Below, piece by piece: positions 44,454-55,409 of a stretch of 64,000 nucleotides of DNA. The stretch comes from Viridothelium virens (taxonomy: Eukaryota; Ascomycota; Dothideomycetes; Trypetheliales; Trypetheliaceae), in contig ML991798.1 of the NCBI GenBank assembly GCA_010094025.1, forward strand, positions 186,001 to 250,000, read 5' to 3'. The position numbers were made by a program, and so were the translations under genes. The notes under the pieces are model-generated. The model had not been told where the DNA came from. It saw only the letters and a list, made by a program, of their open reading frames with translations, and did not search any database. The stretch's first letter is position 1. Each line of letters begins with the position of its first letter.

Positions 44454-45950
44454 TCATCGTGGCCGAAACCATTCAGGAGGATTCAAGTAGTCTGGCAGCA
44501 TGATCGTTGGTACCTGAAAAGGAGAACTCTCTTCTTTGCTGAGGCTTTGACTTGGATCTGCCGCATGATGCGGTGTCTCAGGATGTCCAGGCTGGTTTCC
44601 TGCGTCCTGCTGAATCCTCGGTAATTCAATGGACTCACAACGAGCCCTTGACAATGGATGGTCTGCCTTTCTTCGTGGTAGTCGAGGTGGCGCAGTAAGC
44701 TCCGTCTGCCGTGAGAATTCGATACTATCCGCGTCAGGTGTCTTGAGAGGTGTCGGAGGCTCAGTCAGAGTGGAAGAGGTTGGAGTGTTGCGATTTGCTG
44801 CTGTTTTGCTTTCAACAAGCACCGGTCTTCGTGTCTTGAAATGGCTATGACTTTGCCCATCTCCCTTCGGATTAGGCATAGCTTGTCTGGCCGCAAGAGC
44901 TTCCCTTGGGAAGCCGGAATTGATGAGCTCTGTCTGATGCGTCGTCCCTTTATCCTTTGGGTCCCCTCCCAGACCTTGAAATGGGATGAGCTGGCGCGCC
45001 AACCTTTGGGATCGACGAAGCTGAGTTTGTTGTACTGGGTCATCCTGAGCTGGCCGCTTCTTGCCCCTTGGCTCCTTGGTAGTGACTGGTGTTTGTCCGG
45101 GCTGCATCTTCTGCTTTCTCGCTATAGGACTTGTCAAAACATGCTCATCGTTAGGAACTATAGCATGTTCGGTGTGTCTCGCTTTGTGAGTATCAGGCAA
45201 CGTTTCTGGTGGTAGGCGCTCAGCCGCCGATTGAACGCTTCTCGGTATCATTTCGCAGATTGGTATTATCTCGCTAGTATTCCGCGCTCCTTCAAGCACA
45301 TCGCCGTTCGGCTGCTCAGATGCGCCGTTCCACTCCGGAGATAGGAGCGGTGATTTTCGAGGGCCCAGGACTATCTGTGCTTCAAGTGTCGTAATTTTCC
45401 GTTGCAGTTCCATTAACGATGATACAAGGGTTTGTTGCGAAGGATGATTCTCATGAACTATTTTCGCAAGGTTCTTCAATTGGCCGCCATGCTTTCCACT
45501 GATCGCCTCCATCTCGAGCAACTTAGCTTGAATTTCTTTCGCGCCCAAGTCGTCCAGCTTTAGGTCTAAGCCATCCAGAGCATTACCAGCCTCCTTTTGC
45601 ACCACGTCCAATTTGTTGATTCTCTTTAATGTTGTCGTCTCCCTCTCAAAAGCCTTATCCATGTCTTCATCCATCTTTCTCTTACCCGCTTCCAGTGTGA
45701 CGACTCGCTTCATGAGTGTTTCTATATGAGTGGTTTGTTCCTTCAGAGTCGCATTTACGGTAGACAACTGCTCCGGGTCGAGTGCCTGGTCTTTCGCTGC
45801 TCGAGCACATGTCTCGGCCTTGTCAACAGCTTTCTGTAGATTCTCGTTTCTGATTTCTAGATCCTTCTGACGCTGAAGCAGATGCTCATGCTGTCGTTTC
45901 AATTCATGTGCCCAGAGCAGGGAAGTGGGGCTCTTTGGTCGGGGCACCAT
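44454..45950 (-). CDS. coiled-coil protein with disordered C-terminal half
   Basis: About 498 residues from the ATG at 45950. Residues 15-200 form a long coiled coil (KRQHEHLLQRQKDLEIRNEN and similar heptads). The second half is Pro/Ser/Arg-rich and disordered, with basic patches such as LRRSQRLARQ. The frame is open 30 bases further upstream to an acceptor-like TTGCAG|G. An upstream mini-exon 46064-46045 (MEPSIYS) with a GTAGTG donor would join in perfect phase, so the true start may be 46064. I recognise no named family. A structural or chromatin-associated role would be a guess. It is convergent with the 90-residue gene. Confidence 0.75.
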   Translation of the reverse strand: MVPRPKSPTSLLWAHELKRQHEHLLQRQKDLEIRNENLQKAVDKAETCARAAKDQALDPEQLSTVNATLKEQTTHIETLMKRVVTLEAGKRKMDEDMDKAFERETTTLKRINKLDVVQKEAGNALDGLDLKLDDLGAKEIQAKLLEMEAISGKHGGQLKNLAKIVHENHPSQQTLVSSLMELQRKITTLEAQIVLGPRKSPLLSPEWNGASEQPNGDVLEGARNTSEIIPICEMIPRSVQSAAERLPPETLPDTHKARHTEHAIVPNDEHVLTSPIARKQKMQPGQTPVTTKEPRGKKRPAQDDPVQQTQLRRSQRLARQLIPFQGLGGDPKDKGTTHQTELINSGFPREALAARQAMPNPKGDGQSHSHFKTRRPVLVESKTAANRNTPTSSTLTEPPTPLKTPDADSIEFSRQTELTAPPRLPRRKADHPLSRARCESIELPRIQQDAGNQPGHPETPHHAADPSQSLSKEESSPFQVPTIMLPDYLNPPEWFRPR

Positions 45951-46064
45951 AATCCCAGAATTCCATTGGAAGAGGCCCAACCTGCAATGAGTTCCGGGGA
46001 CCGTTCAGAGGGCGCCGGACCAGGATACAACAAGGGCGCACTACGAGTAAATCGAAGGCTCCAT

Positions 46065-46640
46065 GAGATTGTAGAGATGCAGAAAGTCAGCATTGGTTGG
46101 TAGTGATGAGCGAATTCTCGGTTATGGAAAGTGCGAGGGTCAGCCGATGTGACGCAAATGGACCAAAACATTTATTTGGCCTCCACACCGCAGAACAGCA
46201 GCCGCAACACATAAACAAGTCAACTGGATCTAGGAATTACGGAATCCAAGGAAATGAATAGTTGCTTCTCTAATAGACACGATTAAGATGGTTCACAAAC
46301 TGAGCACGCGCTCTACCTACTACAGAGCAACGATAACCAACTAAAGGAACACGCCCTAAGTAGACATCGGTCAGAGCAGGTGTAGCGCAAGGAAACTGAG
46401 AAGGCAAACAAAAGCACAGCCCGTCCTCTCTAGATATTTGCAGACATCGTGAGAGCACGTTGTCCCATACGAACAACAACGCCGGAATGCTATGAGATCC
46501 ATGAAAGACTTCACTAAGCTTTTGTGCATCAATTCTTCCACTGTCTTCCAACCCACCAACTCGGCTTTTGCCGCCAGTGTAAATACAGACAGCTTCGAGG
46601 CCGATTGCATCAGCCCCTTCATGCTACAAGAGTAGCAAGT
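46065..46640. other. intergenic region between two minus-strand genes
   Basis: About 575 bases hold the 3' untranslated region of eIF4A and the promoter of the coiled-coil gene. I see no gene. Confidence 0.5.
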
Positions 46641-48051
46641 TTAGATGAGATCTGTCAAACGAAGTTAGCTATCGCTCTTCCATCCAAAGACGAGTGGATA
46701 TGACATACCAGCGACATTCATAGGCATCTCCTCGATCTGGGTGCTATAGAACTGCTCAATCTCACGCATCATACGGACATCCTCGGCGGTGACAAAGTTG
46801 ATAGCGACACCCTTACGCCCGAAACGACCACCGCGACCAATGCGGTGAATGTAATTTTCGCGATTAGCAGGAAGATCGTAGTTGATGACTAGCGAGACCT
46901 GCTGAACATCGATACCGCGAGCAAGGAGATCGGTCGCGATGAGAACACGGGAGGAACCAGATCGGAACTCCTTCATGATGACATCACGCTGAGCTTGGTC
47001 CATATCTCCGTGCATAGCAGATACGGTAAAGTCCCGTGAGGTCAGCTTATCAGTAAGCCAGTCGACCTTTCTACGGGTGTTGCAGAAGATAACAGCCTGA
47101 GTGATGGTGACGGTCTCGTACAGATCGGAAAGTGTGTCCAGCTTCCAGTCTTCCTTCTCAACGGCAATGTAGAATTGTTTGATACCCTCAAGTGTAAGCT
47201 CAGCCTTCTTGACAAGAATGCGCACTGGGTCACGCATAAACTTGGTGGTCACTTCGAGCACATCCTGGGGCATGGTAGCAGACAAGAGGACGACCTGGGT
47301 AGATTGGGGAAGCAGTTGGAAGATATCGTAGATTTGTTCAGTGAAGCCGCGGGAAAGCATCTCGTCCGCCTCATCGAGAACGAACATCTTCATAGCATCC
47401 GTCTTCAAGACTCGTCGTTGAATCATGTCTTGGACACGGCCGGGCGTGCCGACTACGACTTGCGGTCCCTCCTGCAAGGCCTTCATGTCGTCGCGAACAC
47501 TGGTGCCGCCGATACAGGCATGGCACTCGACATTCATGAAGTCACCAATCGCCACCACGACCTTTTGTATCTGCTGAGCAAGCTCGCGAGTAGGAGCCAG
47601 GATCAGAGCCTGGCAAGCCTTCTGGTTGGGATCGAGTTTCTGTAGGACAGAGATGGAGAAGGTGGCGGTCTTTCCGGTACCAGACTGAGCCTGCGCAATC
47701 ACATCATGGCCTGTACGCAGCATATCAGCTGAGGCCATAGATCTGAGGAGAAGTTTTACTGACCCTTGATGACGGGCATGATAGCACGCTGTTGGATGGC
47801 AGAGGGGCGTTCAAAGCCATATGCATAGACGCCACGCAGGAGTTCGGCGCGAAGATTCATCGCATCGAAGGAATCAGTCGTCTCATCGTAATTCGACTCG
47901 ATTTGACCTATACAGATTGAAGTATCAGAATTGTCTCTAGCTGAGAAAATTCATCTGAGGCTATCGTCGCAGCGGTGGCGATCGCAGCATATCGAATGAA
48001 AGCGATTCACTTACCCTCTGGGACCTCCTCGAGGCCTTTAGCATCAGCCAT
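46641..48051 (-). CDS. TIF1: translation initiation factor eIF4A (DEAD-box RNA helicase)
   Basis: ATP-dependent RNA helicase of the cap-binding eIF4F complex in the cytoplasm; it unwinds mRNA 5' leaders. Exons 48051-48015, 47907-47764, 47710-46709 and 46641-46651 encode 397 residues, the usual length. The first exon gives [13 protein letters not shown]; the second carries the Q motif ([14 protein letters not shown]). The third holds motif I AQSGTGKT, Ia [15 protein letters not shown], and [15 protein letters not shown]. The final exon is 11 bases and encodes only DLI and the stop. The second intron has a GTCAGT donor; the reading MASADMLRT just before GHDVIAQ is intron sequence. It is divergent from the F-box/JmjC gene, with 512 bases between starts. 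Confidence 0.98.
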
Positions 48052-48563
48052 GATTGCGGTTGGAATTTAGGAGACCACAGACACAGTGCCGTGGTCTTAA
48101 TGGAGAGTTGACGTGGGGAAAGCGGCGGTGACGCTTAGAGAGCAGCGCCGGTGTTTGAAAGGGGTTTTTGTGTCTAAAACTAGAGGTTCGGACTCCCAAG
48201 GATGAGAGTCGATTGAGGTATATAGGGGAAAAGGTTGACTTGGTTTTGGTTGATGCAGGTGAAATGTGGATTGAAGACGAAGTTTCGCGCCCGAGTGATG
48301 AATTAGTACCGTAGGAAGCAAAAAGTTTCGCCAGCGCACAGACCACAAGCACCTGTGGCAAGCGGTCGTTGCGGTACGCCAGACGCCACAGCAAAACACC
48401 AGTGCCACCCACCCACCCGTACCACCACTCGATCACTCTCCTCATGTCCTCAACGATAATAATTTACAATCGCGACAATAATTCCAACCTCAGGCGATGA
48501 CACGTCATTCCGCCCTCGGTCTGACTTGAGCTGCTTCAGCTTGGCACCCGCTGGTTCGGAAGC
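48052..48563. promoter_or_regulatory. divergent promoter region, eIF4A / F-box-JmjC gene
   Basis: This 512-base interval between divergent start codons is expected to contain a strong eIF4A promoter. No specific site identified. Confidence 0.5.
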
Positions 48564-50232
48564 ATGACTCAATCATCTTATCCTGTAGAACATCGTGTGG
48601 CCAGTCAGAGCGAATTGGAGACGGACCATCCATCAAAACGAGTAAAGTATGAGTCACATCCAGTAAGACTGGATGGAGCCAAAGACAAATCCTTAGCCGT
48701 CCCATCTCATCCGCTGGGAGTCAGACCTTCAGGAAATGCCTACACTAGTACGAGAAATATCAAGTCCAATGCAGGCTGGTTTGCTATTTTGCCTGATGAA
48801 ACACTGCTTCAAATGCTGGAATATCTAGAGGCGCCAGAGTTGCTCAGATTGGGCGCGACTTGCAAGGCGATCCACGCATTCTCAAGGGCTGAAGAGCTGT
48901 GGAAAGCTCTACTGATAGAGTAAGCGATACTTGCTTCCTTTGACTCCTTTCTCCGATTTTTCTTTCGTAATCGGTCAAATGCTAGATCTCTTGGGGGACA
49001 CCAGACCCCTTGACTCCGCCAGGGCGCGATAGCAGCCAGTATTTGTAGCTCAATTTCTGGAGTTGACGTGATTTCCTAGATCTTCTCCTACATCGTTGAC
49101 TTGGCAGGGTACATGGCGTTCCACACTTTTGGGTAGATCAGCTACGCGAGAGCCTGAAATATCATGCCTGGGCTTGTTCTCTGACACGATCCACCGCCCT
49201 TTCCACTGTGCTCATATCCCACTCGATCCTTTCATCTCCAACATTCCTGCTCGAAATGAAATCAAACGGTTCGATGATCTCTCAAGAGAGGAATTTGCAG
49301 AGAGTTACACTGGGGAGCCCTTCATTCTTACAGAACCTGTGAAATCCTGGCCTATTTATCGTAACTGGTCGACCGAGGCTTTACTGCGAAAATACGGTCA
49401 TGTGGTCTTTCGCGCGGAGGCCGTCGATTGGCCTCTAAAGACTTACGCGGATTACATGGAAAACTCCAAGGATGAAAGCCCTCTCTACCTTTTCGACAGT
49501 AGGTTCGTGGAGAAGATGGGAATAGAGGTCGGAAAAGACACACCTGACTCTTCGTACTGGATCCCTGATTGCTTCGGTGAAGATCTCTTCGCTGTCCTTG
49601 GGAAGCAACGCCCGGACTGTCGCTGGCTCATTGTTGGACCTGAGAGGAGTGGCAGCACGTTTCACAAGGATCCCAATGGTACAAGTGCATGGAATGCCGT
49701 TTTACGAGGCTCGAAATACTGGATCATGTTCCCATCGTCTTCCTCTCTGCCACCTCCGCCAGGCGTATTTGTCTCCTCAGATCAGTCAGAGGTCACCTCT
49801 CCCTTGAGCATCGCAGAGTGGTTGCTTGGCTTTCACGCAGAAGCGCGCGCGACACCAGGCTGTATCGAAGGCATCTGTAGTACAGGCGAAGTACTTCACG
49901 TGCCCTCAGGATATTATCATCTCGTCGTGAACCTAGAGCCTAGCATCGCTATAACGCAGAATTTTGTTCCGGAATCTAAACTTAGGGAGGTGTTAGAATT
50001 TCTTCGCACCAAGCCAGATCAAATTAGCGGTTTCCCCAAAGATGTGGTGGATCCTTTCATACTTTTCAGCCAGAAGTTGGAAGAGCAATTTCCGGGATTA
50101 CTTGAAGTTTCTGCAAACAAAAAGAGTTCCAAGGGGATAAAGAAAACTTCTTGGCAAGCAGCTGTAAAGAAGCAGGATGAGGATGATGCTGTGTTCAGCT
50201 TTGGGTTTGAATCTGAAGACGAGGCTGGATGA
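48564..50232 (+). CDS. F-box and JmjC-domain protein (JMJD6-like oxygenase)
   Basis: Exons 48564-48919 and 49080-50232 encode 502 residues. An F-box lies near residues 70-115 (ILPDETLLQMLEYLEAPELL, then RLGATCKAIH). A cupin/JmjC domain follows, with WKGTWR-like TWQGTWRSTLLG, EPFILTEPVKSWP, YLFD and the Fe(II) site: His314 and Asp316 in FHKDPNG, and His399 in GYYHLVVNL. The C-terminus is Lys/Glu-rich. JmjC proteins are Fe(II)/2-oxoglutarate oxygenases acting on histones, other proteins or RNA. The F-box suggests recruitment to an SCF ubiquitin ligase, or use as an SKP1-bound oxygenase. The substrate is unknown. The acceptor at 49079 is required to keep the conserved segment before TWQGTW in frame. 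Confidence 0.92.
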
Positions 50233-50794
50233 GCGCAGCATGTATCTACAATTTGGCATTCACCGACCCTATATCCATTCATGCACCAGCATCTTTATTG
50301 AAACAATCTTAATTTATGTGTTCTGAAGGCGCCGGTCAATGGTCGTTTGAGCTGAGTTTCGTCCTGTCGGCCGGAGGCCGGTGGCTCGGGGCGGTGTTTT
50401 GGGGCGGCGACACTTGATTAGCTTTGGCCTTCGGGGCTGACGCAAATGGCTCAACCTCCAACACCGTCGACGATGCGCCGCAGCCTGAACAACCTGCCCT
50501 GTTCCAAAGCCCTCGTAATCTTTATCCTACCGCCTTAGATTCTTAGTTGGCTATCTATCATTTTCTCTCTCTCTCTCATTTGTCCAAAGGGACTGCCATC
50601 ACTGGAAGTCATTCTGCTCCAATGGATTGTTGACAGATCCATACCCTACCATTCCATTATCCGTCAGCTTCCGTCCTTTGCGCCCCTCCCTTAAACCGAC
50701 GCCCGACCAATCTGTCTTGACAGTATCTTGCTGTTGAGCAGTGAGAATTTCCAAGAAAAGCTATCCGAGTCTGAGACGAATAGGAGATCACAAG
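50233..50794. other. intergenic region with CT repeat
   Basis: About 560 bases hold the 3' end of the JmjC gene and the promoter and leader of TVP38. A short pure CT run lies at about 50563-50578. Confidence 0.5.
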
Positions 50795-52001
50795 ATGCCT
50801 GCGGATTACCAGTCGACTGCTCAGGCGCTTGCCCTTCCCATCGACGACCCAAGATTATCGACAGAAGAGGAGAGAAATCGTCCAGCCTGGATCAGACCAA
50901 CGAATCCAATCCGTGCGAGGTCCACATCGTTTGGCGAGGCACCTAAGACATTTCGACAACGTATGATGCATTCAGCGGACAAGCTACAGAGGCAAGCGTT
51001 CAAGACTTACGGCAAGCTCACAGCCCTGCAAAAGGTGTTGCTTGTTATTGCCGGCATTGCTACAATAGTCTTAGGCATCCTATTTCTCATCTACAATAAA
51101 AAGATATTTGCTTGGCTGGGTCCAGTAGCGGAAAGATGGAGAAATATCACGGGCGGATGGCTGATCATTTGGGCTCTCACCTTTACCGTATCCTTTCCTC
51201 CTCTGATTGGATATTCGACGGTTGTCACTCTTGCTGGCTTTGTCTACGGTCTACATGGGTATGTTCCACACTGATCATGGAATATCCCCCGATACACCTG
51301 CTTACCGAGGTCTCAGATGGTTCATTGTTGCTTCGGCCACGGTAGTCGGCTCAGCAGCATCTTTCGTCGTCTCCCGTACTGTCCTCTCTGGATTCGTCCA
51401 ACGAATGACACAGAATGACAAACGATTCGCCGCACTATCCCTTGTACTGAAGCATGATGGTCTAAAGCTCCTTTGCATGATACGCTTGTGTCCTCTTCCT
51501 TATTCTCTATCCAACGGTGCCATTTCTACCATCCCAAGCGTCAACGTCAGAGATTTCGCCATTGCAACAGCTGCCGTGACCCCCAAACTGCTGATTCACG
51601 TTTTCGTTGGCAGCCAACTTGGTTCCCTCGCCGAACACGGGGACAAGATGAGTGCTGGTGCCAAAGCTGCCAGCTATAGTGGCATGGCCATCGGAGGCAT
51701 CGCAGGGGTCGTGACCGGCTGGTGGATGTATCGCAAAGTCGGCGCTCGAGCCCAGGAGCTTGAGGCTGAGGAAGCGCAGCATGTCAGGACTGGGTCTCAC
51801 TCGAGTTCGGTGGGGCCCGGTTTTACGGACGCGCTGGACGATGAGGAGGCAGGGGTCGGTCTTCGCAGGGATGACGACATTTCACTTCACACTAATGAGT
51901 TCGAGGAACAGGAGTACCGGGATGATTTCAGCGAGGATGATGATGCTCAGGATGTGTTTAAAGTAGGAGACGGGGAAGACGGGGATCCACTGAGACACTA
52001 A
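50795..52001 (+). CDS. TVP38: Golgi membrane protein TVP38 (VTT / SNARE-associated domain)
   Basis: Exons 50795-51258 and 51317-52001 encode 382 residues. The N-terminal 80 residues are soluble. A first hydrophobic span, VLLVIAGIATIVLGILFLIY, and a second, WLIIWALTFTVSFPPLIGYS, are followed by the VTT core: TVVTLAGFVYGLHG, GSAASFVVSRTVLS, RLCPLPYSLSNGAIS and VTPKLLIHVFVGSQLG. A last span is GMAIGGIAGVVTGWWMY. The acidic C-terminal tail is cytosolic in related proteins. The family (TVP38/TMEM64, relatives of the TMEM41B/VMP1 scramblases) works in Golgi and ER membranes. The upstream in-frame GTG reading at 50741 is not needed; the ATG at 50795 fits known family starts. Confidence 0.95.
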
Positions 52002-52788
52002 GGCCTGCATTTGGGCGGAGTTTGGGGGAAATTGGAGATTGTTTTGGACAAGGCAATGGAACTTAGAGACCAATAGAGGTTGGGATAAGTAGCATTTAGC
52101 GGCTGAATGCACGTCAGGTACGGAGTAGGGAGTACAGTACCATGACTACCATGAGTACCTACCAACAACCTTGCCTAGTAATTTCTGCGCGTGGGCCGGT
52201 GCGGGCCGCGAGCTCATATCAAAACTTCTAGGCAGGTCACTAGGTCGAGATGATACGCTTCTAATTGCGATCGCAGCAAGGCATGTGAACGCGAGCTTCA
52301 TTTCCAATCAGAAAATGACGATTAGCATGAGCGTACTCAGACAACAGTTGTGTGGATAAGCTGAGTCCGCACATGGCAATTCCGATGCACGCTGAAATAA
52401 GCCCGGTGACGATCAGGCACAGCTCTTAAACCTCCGTACTAGGTACCTAGAATGAACGACAGCGTAGGGCTGAACTCCAAAAACCCTCCCCAAGAGCAGC
52501 TCCCACTACTCCGACTCACTTCTGGCTCCCTCCCGCTTCTCATCATACTTCAACCCCCCACCCCCCTCCCCCCTCCACAGGCAGAGCGCTCGCTCATTCC
52601 TCTCTCTTGCAAATTCATCCACTCACTCCACCCCTTCCATCTCCATCCTGCGCGGCCCCAGTCCCATCCGCGCCGGCTTACCCCACGTCTCCAGCTTTGC
52701 GCCTTCCACATCATTCTCGTATCACTTCTGGAGTATCTCAGCCCTCGCGCCGTCCGTCAGGCGATAAACGATTACAATCCTCTTGACC
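52002..52788. other. intergenic region with pyrimidine-rich leader
   Basis: About 790 bases. Short TACC/AGGTACCTAG pieces lie around 52155 and 52437. From 52470 to 52730 the plus strand is strongly C/T-rich, a common feature of fungal core promoters and leaders. No gene is seen. Confidence 0.6.
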
Positions 52789-55168
52789 ATGGTTTCGGAC
52801 ACCGTCTACGATCTCTGCTTGCCAATTCTACAGGATGAAGCTTTGGAAGAGGAGGACAAGACTGAAAAGCTCGAGGAACTCCTTCGCAGAGATACATCAT
52901 TGAAAGATAAGCAGCTCGAGAATGCCGTACTTGATGTGCTTTGGCGCTACAAAGAAGGCTCAAATATTGCCTCCTCGCCTCCACCATCCCGCCATACTGT
53001 CATCCGGAGCACATCCCCGGCGCCTTGGCAAATCAAGCGAGCAGTCACTCCCTTGGCCTCGTCCCCTCGAAGCAGTCGAGCCAGTCCAGCGCCTCCCCCA
53101 GGTTTCGGTGTAGCCCCACCAGCCTTTACGAGAGCCAAGTCCTCCACCGCTTCTCCATTCACATCGCCGCGTCCTTCTCCGCGCCTCGCCGTAGCTACGC
53201 CACAAATTCCGCATAGCCCGAATCTAAATGCATATGAATTCAGCGGTGACCAAAGCCCTAGCACGGAGTTCTATGGCGACTATGGGAGCGATACTGTCGA
53301 TTGGCTGGTCAACGATGATGCTACGAGTAATGCATCCTCAATGGGGGATAGCATTGCGGCTGGAACAGCGGCAGAATGGCTCAACCCATATACCATGGAC
53401 ATGAGTCCATATGATATGCTGCGCTCTGTCTTACGAGATGAACGGACAGATGAAGAGTGTGAAAAGATTCTAGAGGCAAACGGCTATGACCTCAGTCAGA
53501 CAATCATGGCCTTGACGGACTCGCAATCGCTTCAGGGAAACTCTGTTGCGAACGAACAGGATCGGACATATCTTATAGGAAAGTCTATGGCATCTGCAGT
53601 TCGGCCGTCCACTCCAGCGGGTCAAGCGAAGACGCCAGTAGTGTGCAGGTATTACCTCTCAACCGGCAGCTGTGCAAGAGCAGATTGCAGGTTTAGCCAT
53701 GACCTCTCGAATCACCTTTGCAAGTAAGTGATTTATGCAATTCATAGGCTACAAAGCATTTTGCTAATTTTACTAGATACTGGCTCGCTGGAAATTGTCT
53801 CGCCGGCGACACTTGTGTATTCTCCCACGATCCCGCTGCTCTCATGAACCGACTCAACGTCAACGGTAGCCAAACCCCTCCATCCCAGAGCTCGCAGACA
53901 GACCTCCAAACGAATGATTATACCTCTTTTCCATCCCTACAAGGCGCCATCCCGCAGCAATGGCCCCCCGAGTTCCATCCACAATCTTTCGAATCAGTCT
54001 ATAGCTCAAGTGGAGCGGTTGTGCCTCCGCCAGGTTTAAGCAGCTTCCTGCCCTCTGGTACCTCGCTAAGTCGGCCACACTCGCGTCCTTCCAGCCGACA
54101 CACTTCTCGCGCCACCACACCCCTCCCCGGCGTCGACGACAACGAGGCCTTCCCTTCTCTCGGCGCCGCTGCAGGTAAAAGCGGCAAGCGGCATCACGGC
54201 AAACGCGGCGGACATGGCCACGGCCACCGCGAGGTCATACCCAATTCCCTTGCAGACGTCGTCCGAATGTCTCCCTCCCCGGCACCCAATCCGGGCCGGC
54301 GCAATCCAAAATCCAACAAATCCTTTACTGGCAGCCGTGAAAACAGTGCTGCCGCGCATGCCATTCCTGCGCCAGAACACGTGCCCTGGCTTGAGACGGG
54401 AGACGTGGCTAATAAGGCTTACATGAAGGCACGACAAGAAGCATTCAAGCATGGCGGTTTGCGGAATAAGTTCCTGCAGAGTGCCGCGCAAGCATGGAAT
54501 CGGAATGACTCGCGGGGTGCCAAGGCGCTGAGTCTACGGGGTCAGAACGAGAATAATTTGATGAGGGAGGCACATCGAGAGGCGGCGAGGGTACTGTATG
54601 AGGAGCGAAATAAGGAAATGGGGAAAGGGAAGGAGCTTTATGTTGATTTACATGGTAAGTCCATACACACTAACCTACGGCATATCCTGCCCTTTTCGAA
54701 ATCCCCAAGGGGACTTATCGTTTCGGCGCAGGTCTTCACCCCGAAGAAGCAGTGTCATATCTCGAGACCTGTCTCCTCGAACAGCGGACTTCTATTCGCC
54801 CTATCTACGCCATTACGGGCACTGGCCACCACTCCAAAAACGGCAAGGATAAAGTCGGGAAAGCGGTGCGAGCTTTCCTTAACGAATGGCGCTATGCGTT
54901 CCGTGAGTTCAGCGTTCCGGGAGATCGCAACAATATTGGCGGTATCCTAGGAATTGATGCTACTAGCTTCGAGAAGGGAGGCAAGGGAGTGAAGAATGGC
55001 GGAAGTGGTGACGGCGAGGGGGATGGAAGCGGTGAGGCCAGTGGGGATGGAGACGGAGAGAAGACGGCGGATGGAGAGGGGAGTGGCAATGGCAGCGGCA
55101 ATGGGGAAGGCAAGGTGAGAGTATTACGAGAGCAGGATATTCCTAAGGGACCGAGGAAGAGATTATGA
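52789..55168 (+). CDS. CUE-like, CCCH zinc-finger and Smr-domain protein
   Basis: Exons 52789-53723, 53777-54654 and 54732-55168 encode 749 residues. Disordered Pro/Ser regions separate a CUE-like helix bundle (YDMLRSVLRDERTDEECEKI, then LEANGYDLSQTIMAL, about residue 205-245) and two CCCH fingers (about 286-345: VCRYYLSTGSC, CRFSH; YWLAGNCLAG, CVFSH), the first intron splitting them. A DUF1771 helix pair (about 528-593) precedes the Smr domain: YVDLHG, across the second intron to LHPEEAV, then TGTGHHSK, the family's catalytic-type motif. A Gly/Asp/Glu/Ser repeat tail ends the protein. Smr proteins such as yeast Cue2 and animal NONU-1 cut mRNA during no-go decay; by analogy this one may bind RNA and ribosomes (inference). 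It is convergent with VPS53. Confidence 0.92.
55000..55125 (+). repeat. purine-rich minisatellite coding the Gly/Asp/Glu tail
   Basis: Degenerate GGN-GAN-type units lie inside the last exon of the Smr-domain gene and encode an acidic, Gly-rich tail. Length is likely variable between strains. Confidence 0.7.
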
Positions 55169-55409
55169 TGCAGATAGAGAAAGAAACTAGTTAATCGAAC
55201 AAGCACACCTAGGAAAGATAATGAGTCGAAGTCGAGCCTTGGTGCTTAAACGAATACAAGATCTCAATCACACACTCTCTCTCTCCAAGAAAAATTCTAT
55301 TGAACTAGGCCACATTTCCTCATACTATGGAATTCGCAACCCTACTTCACTATTCTCACAATACTTCATAACATTAGGCGCACTGCGTCCCCAACCACCC
55401 CTCATTCCC

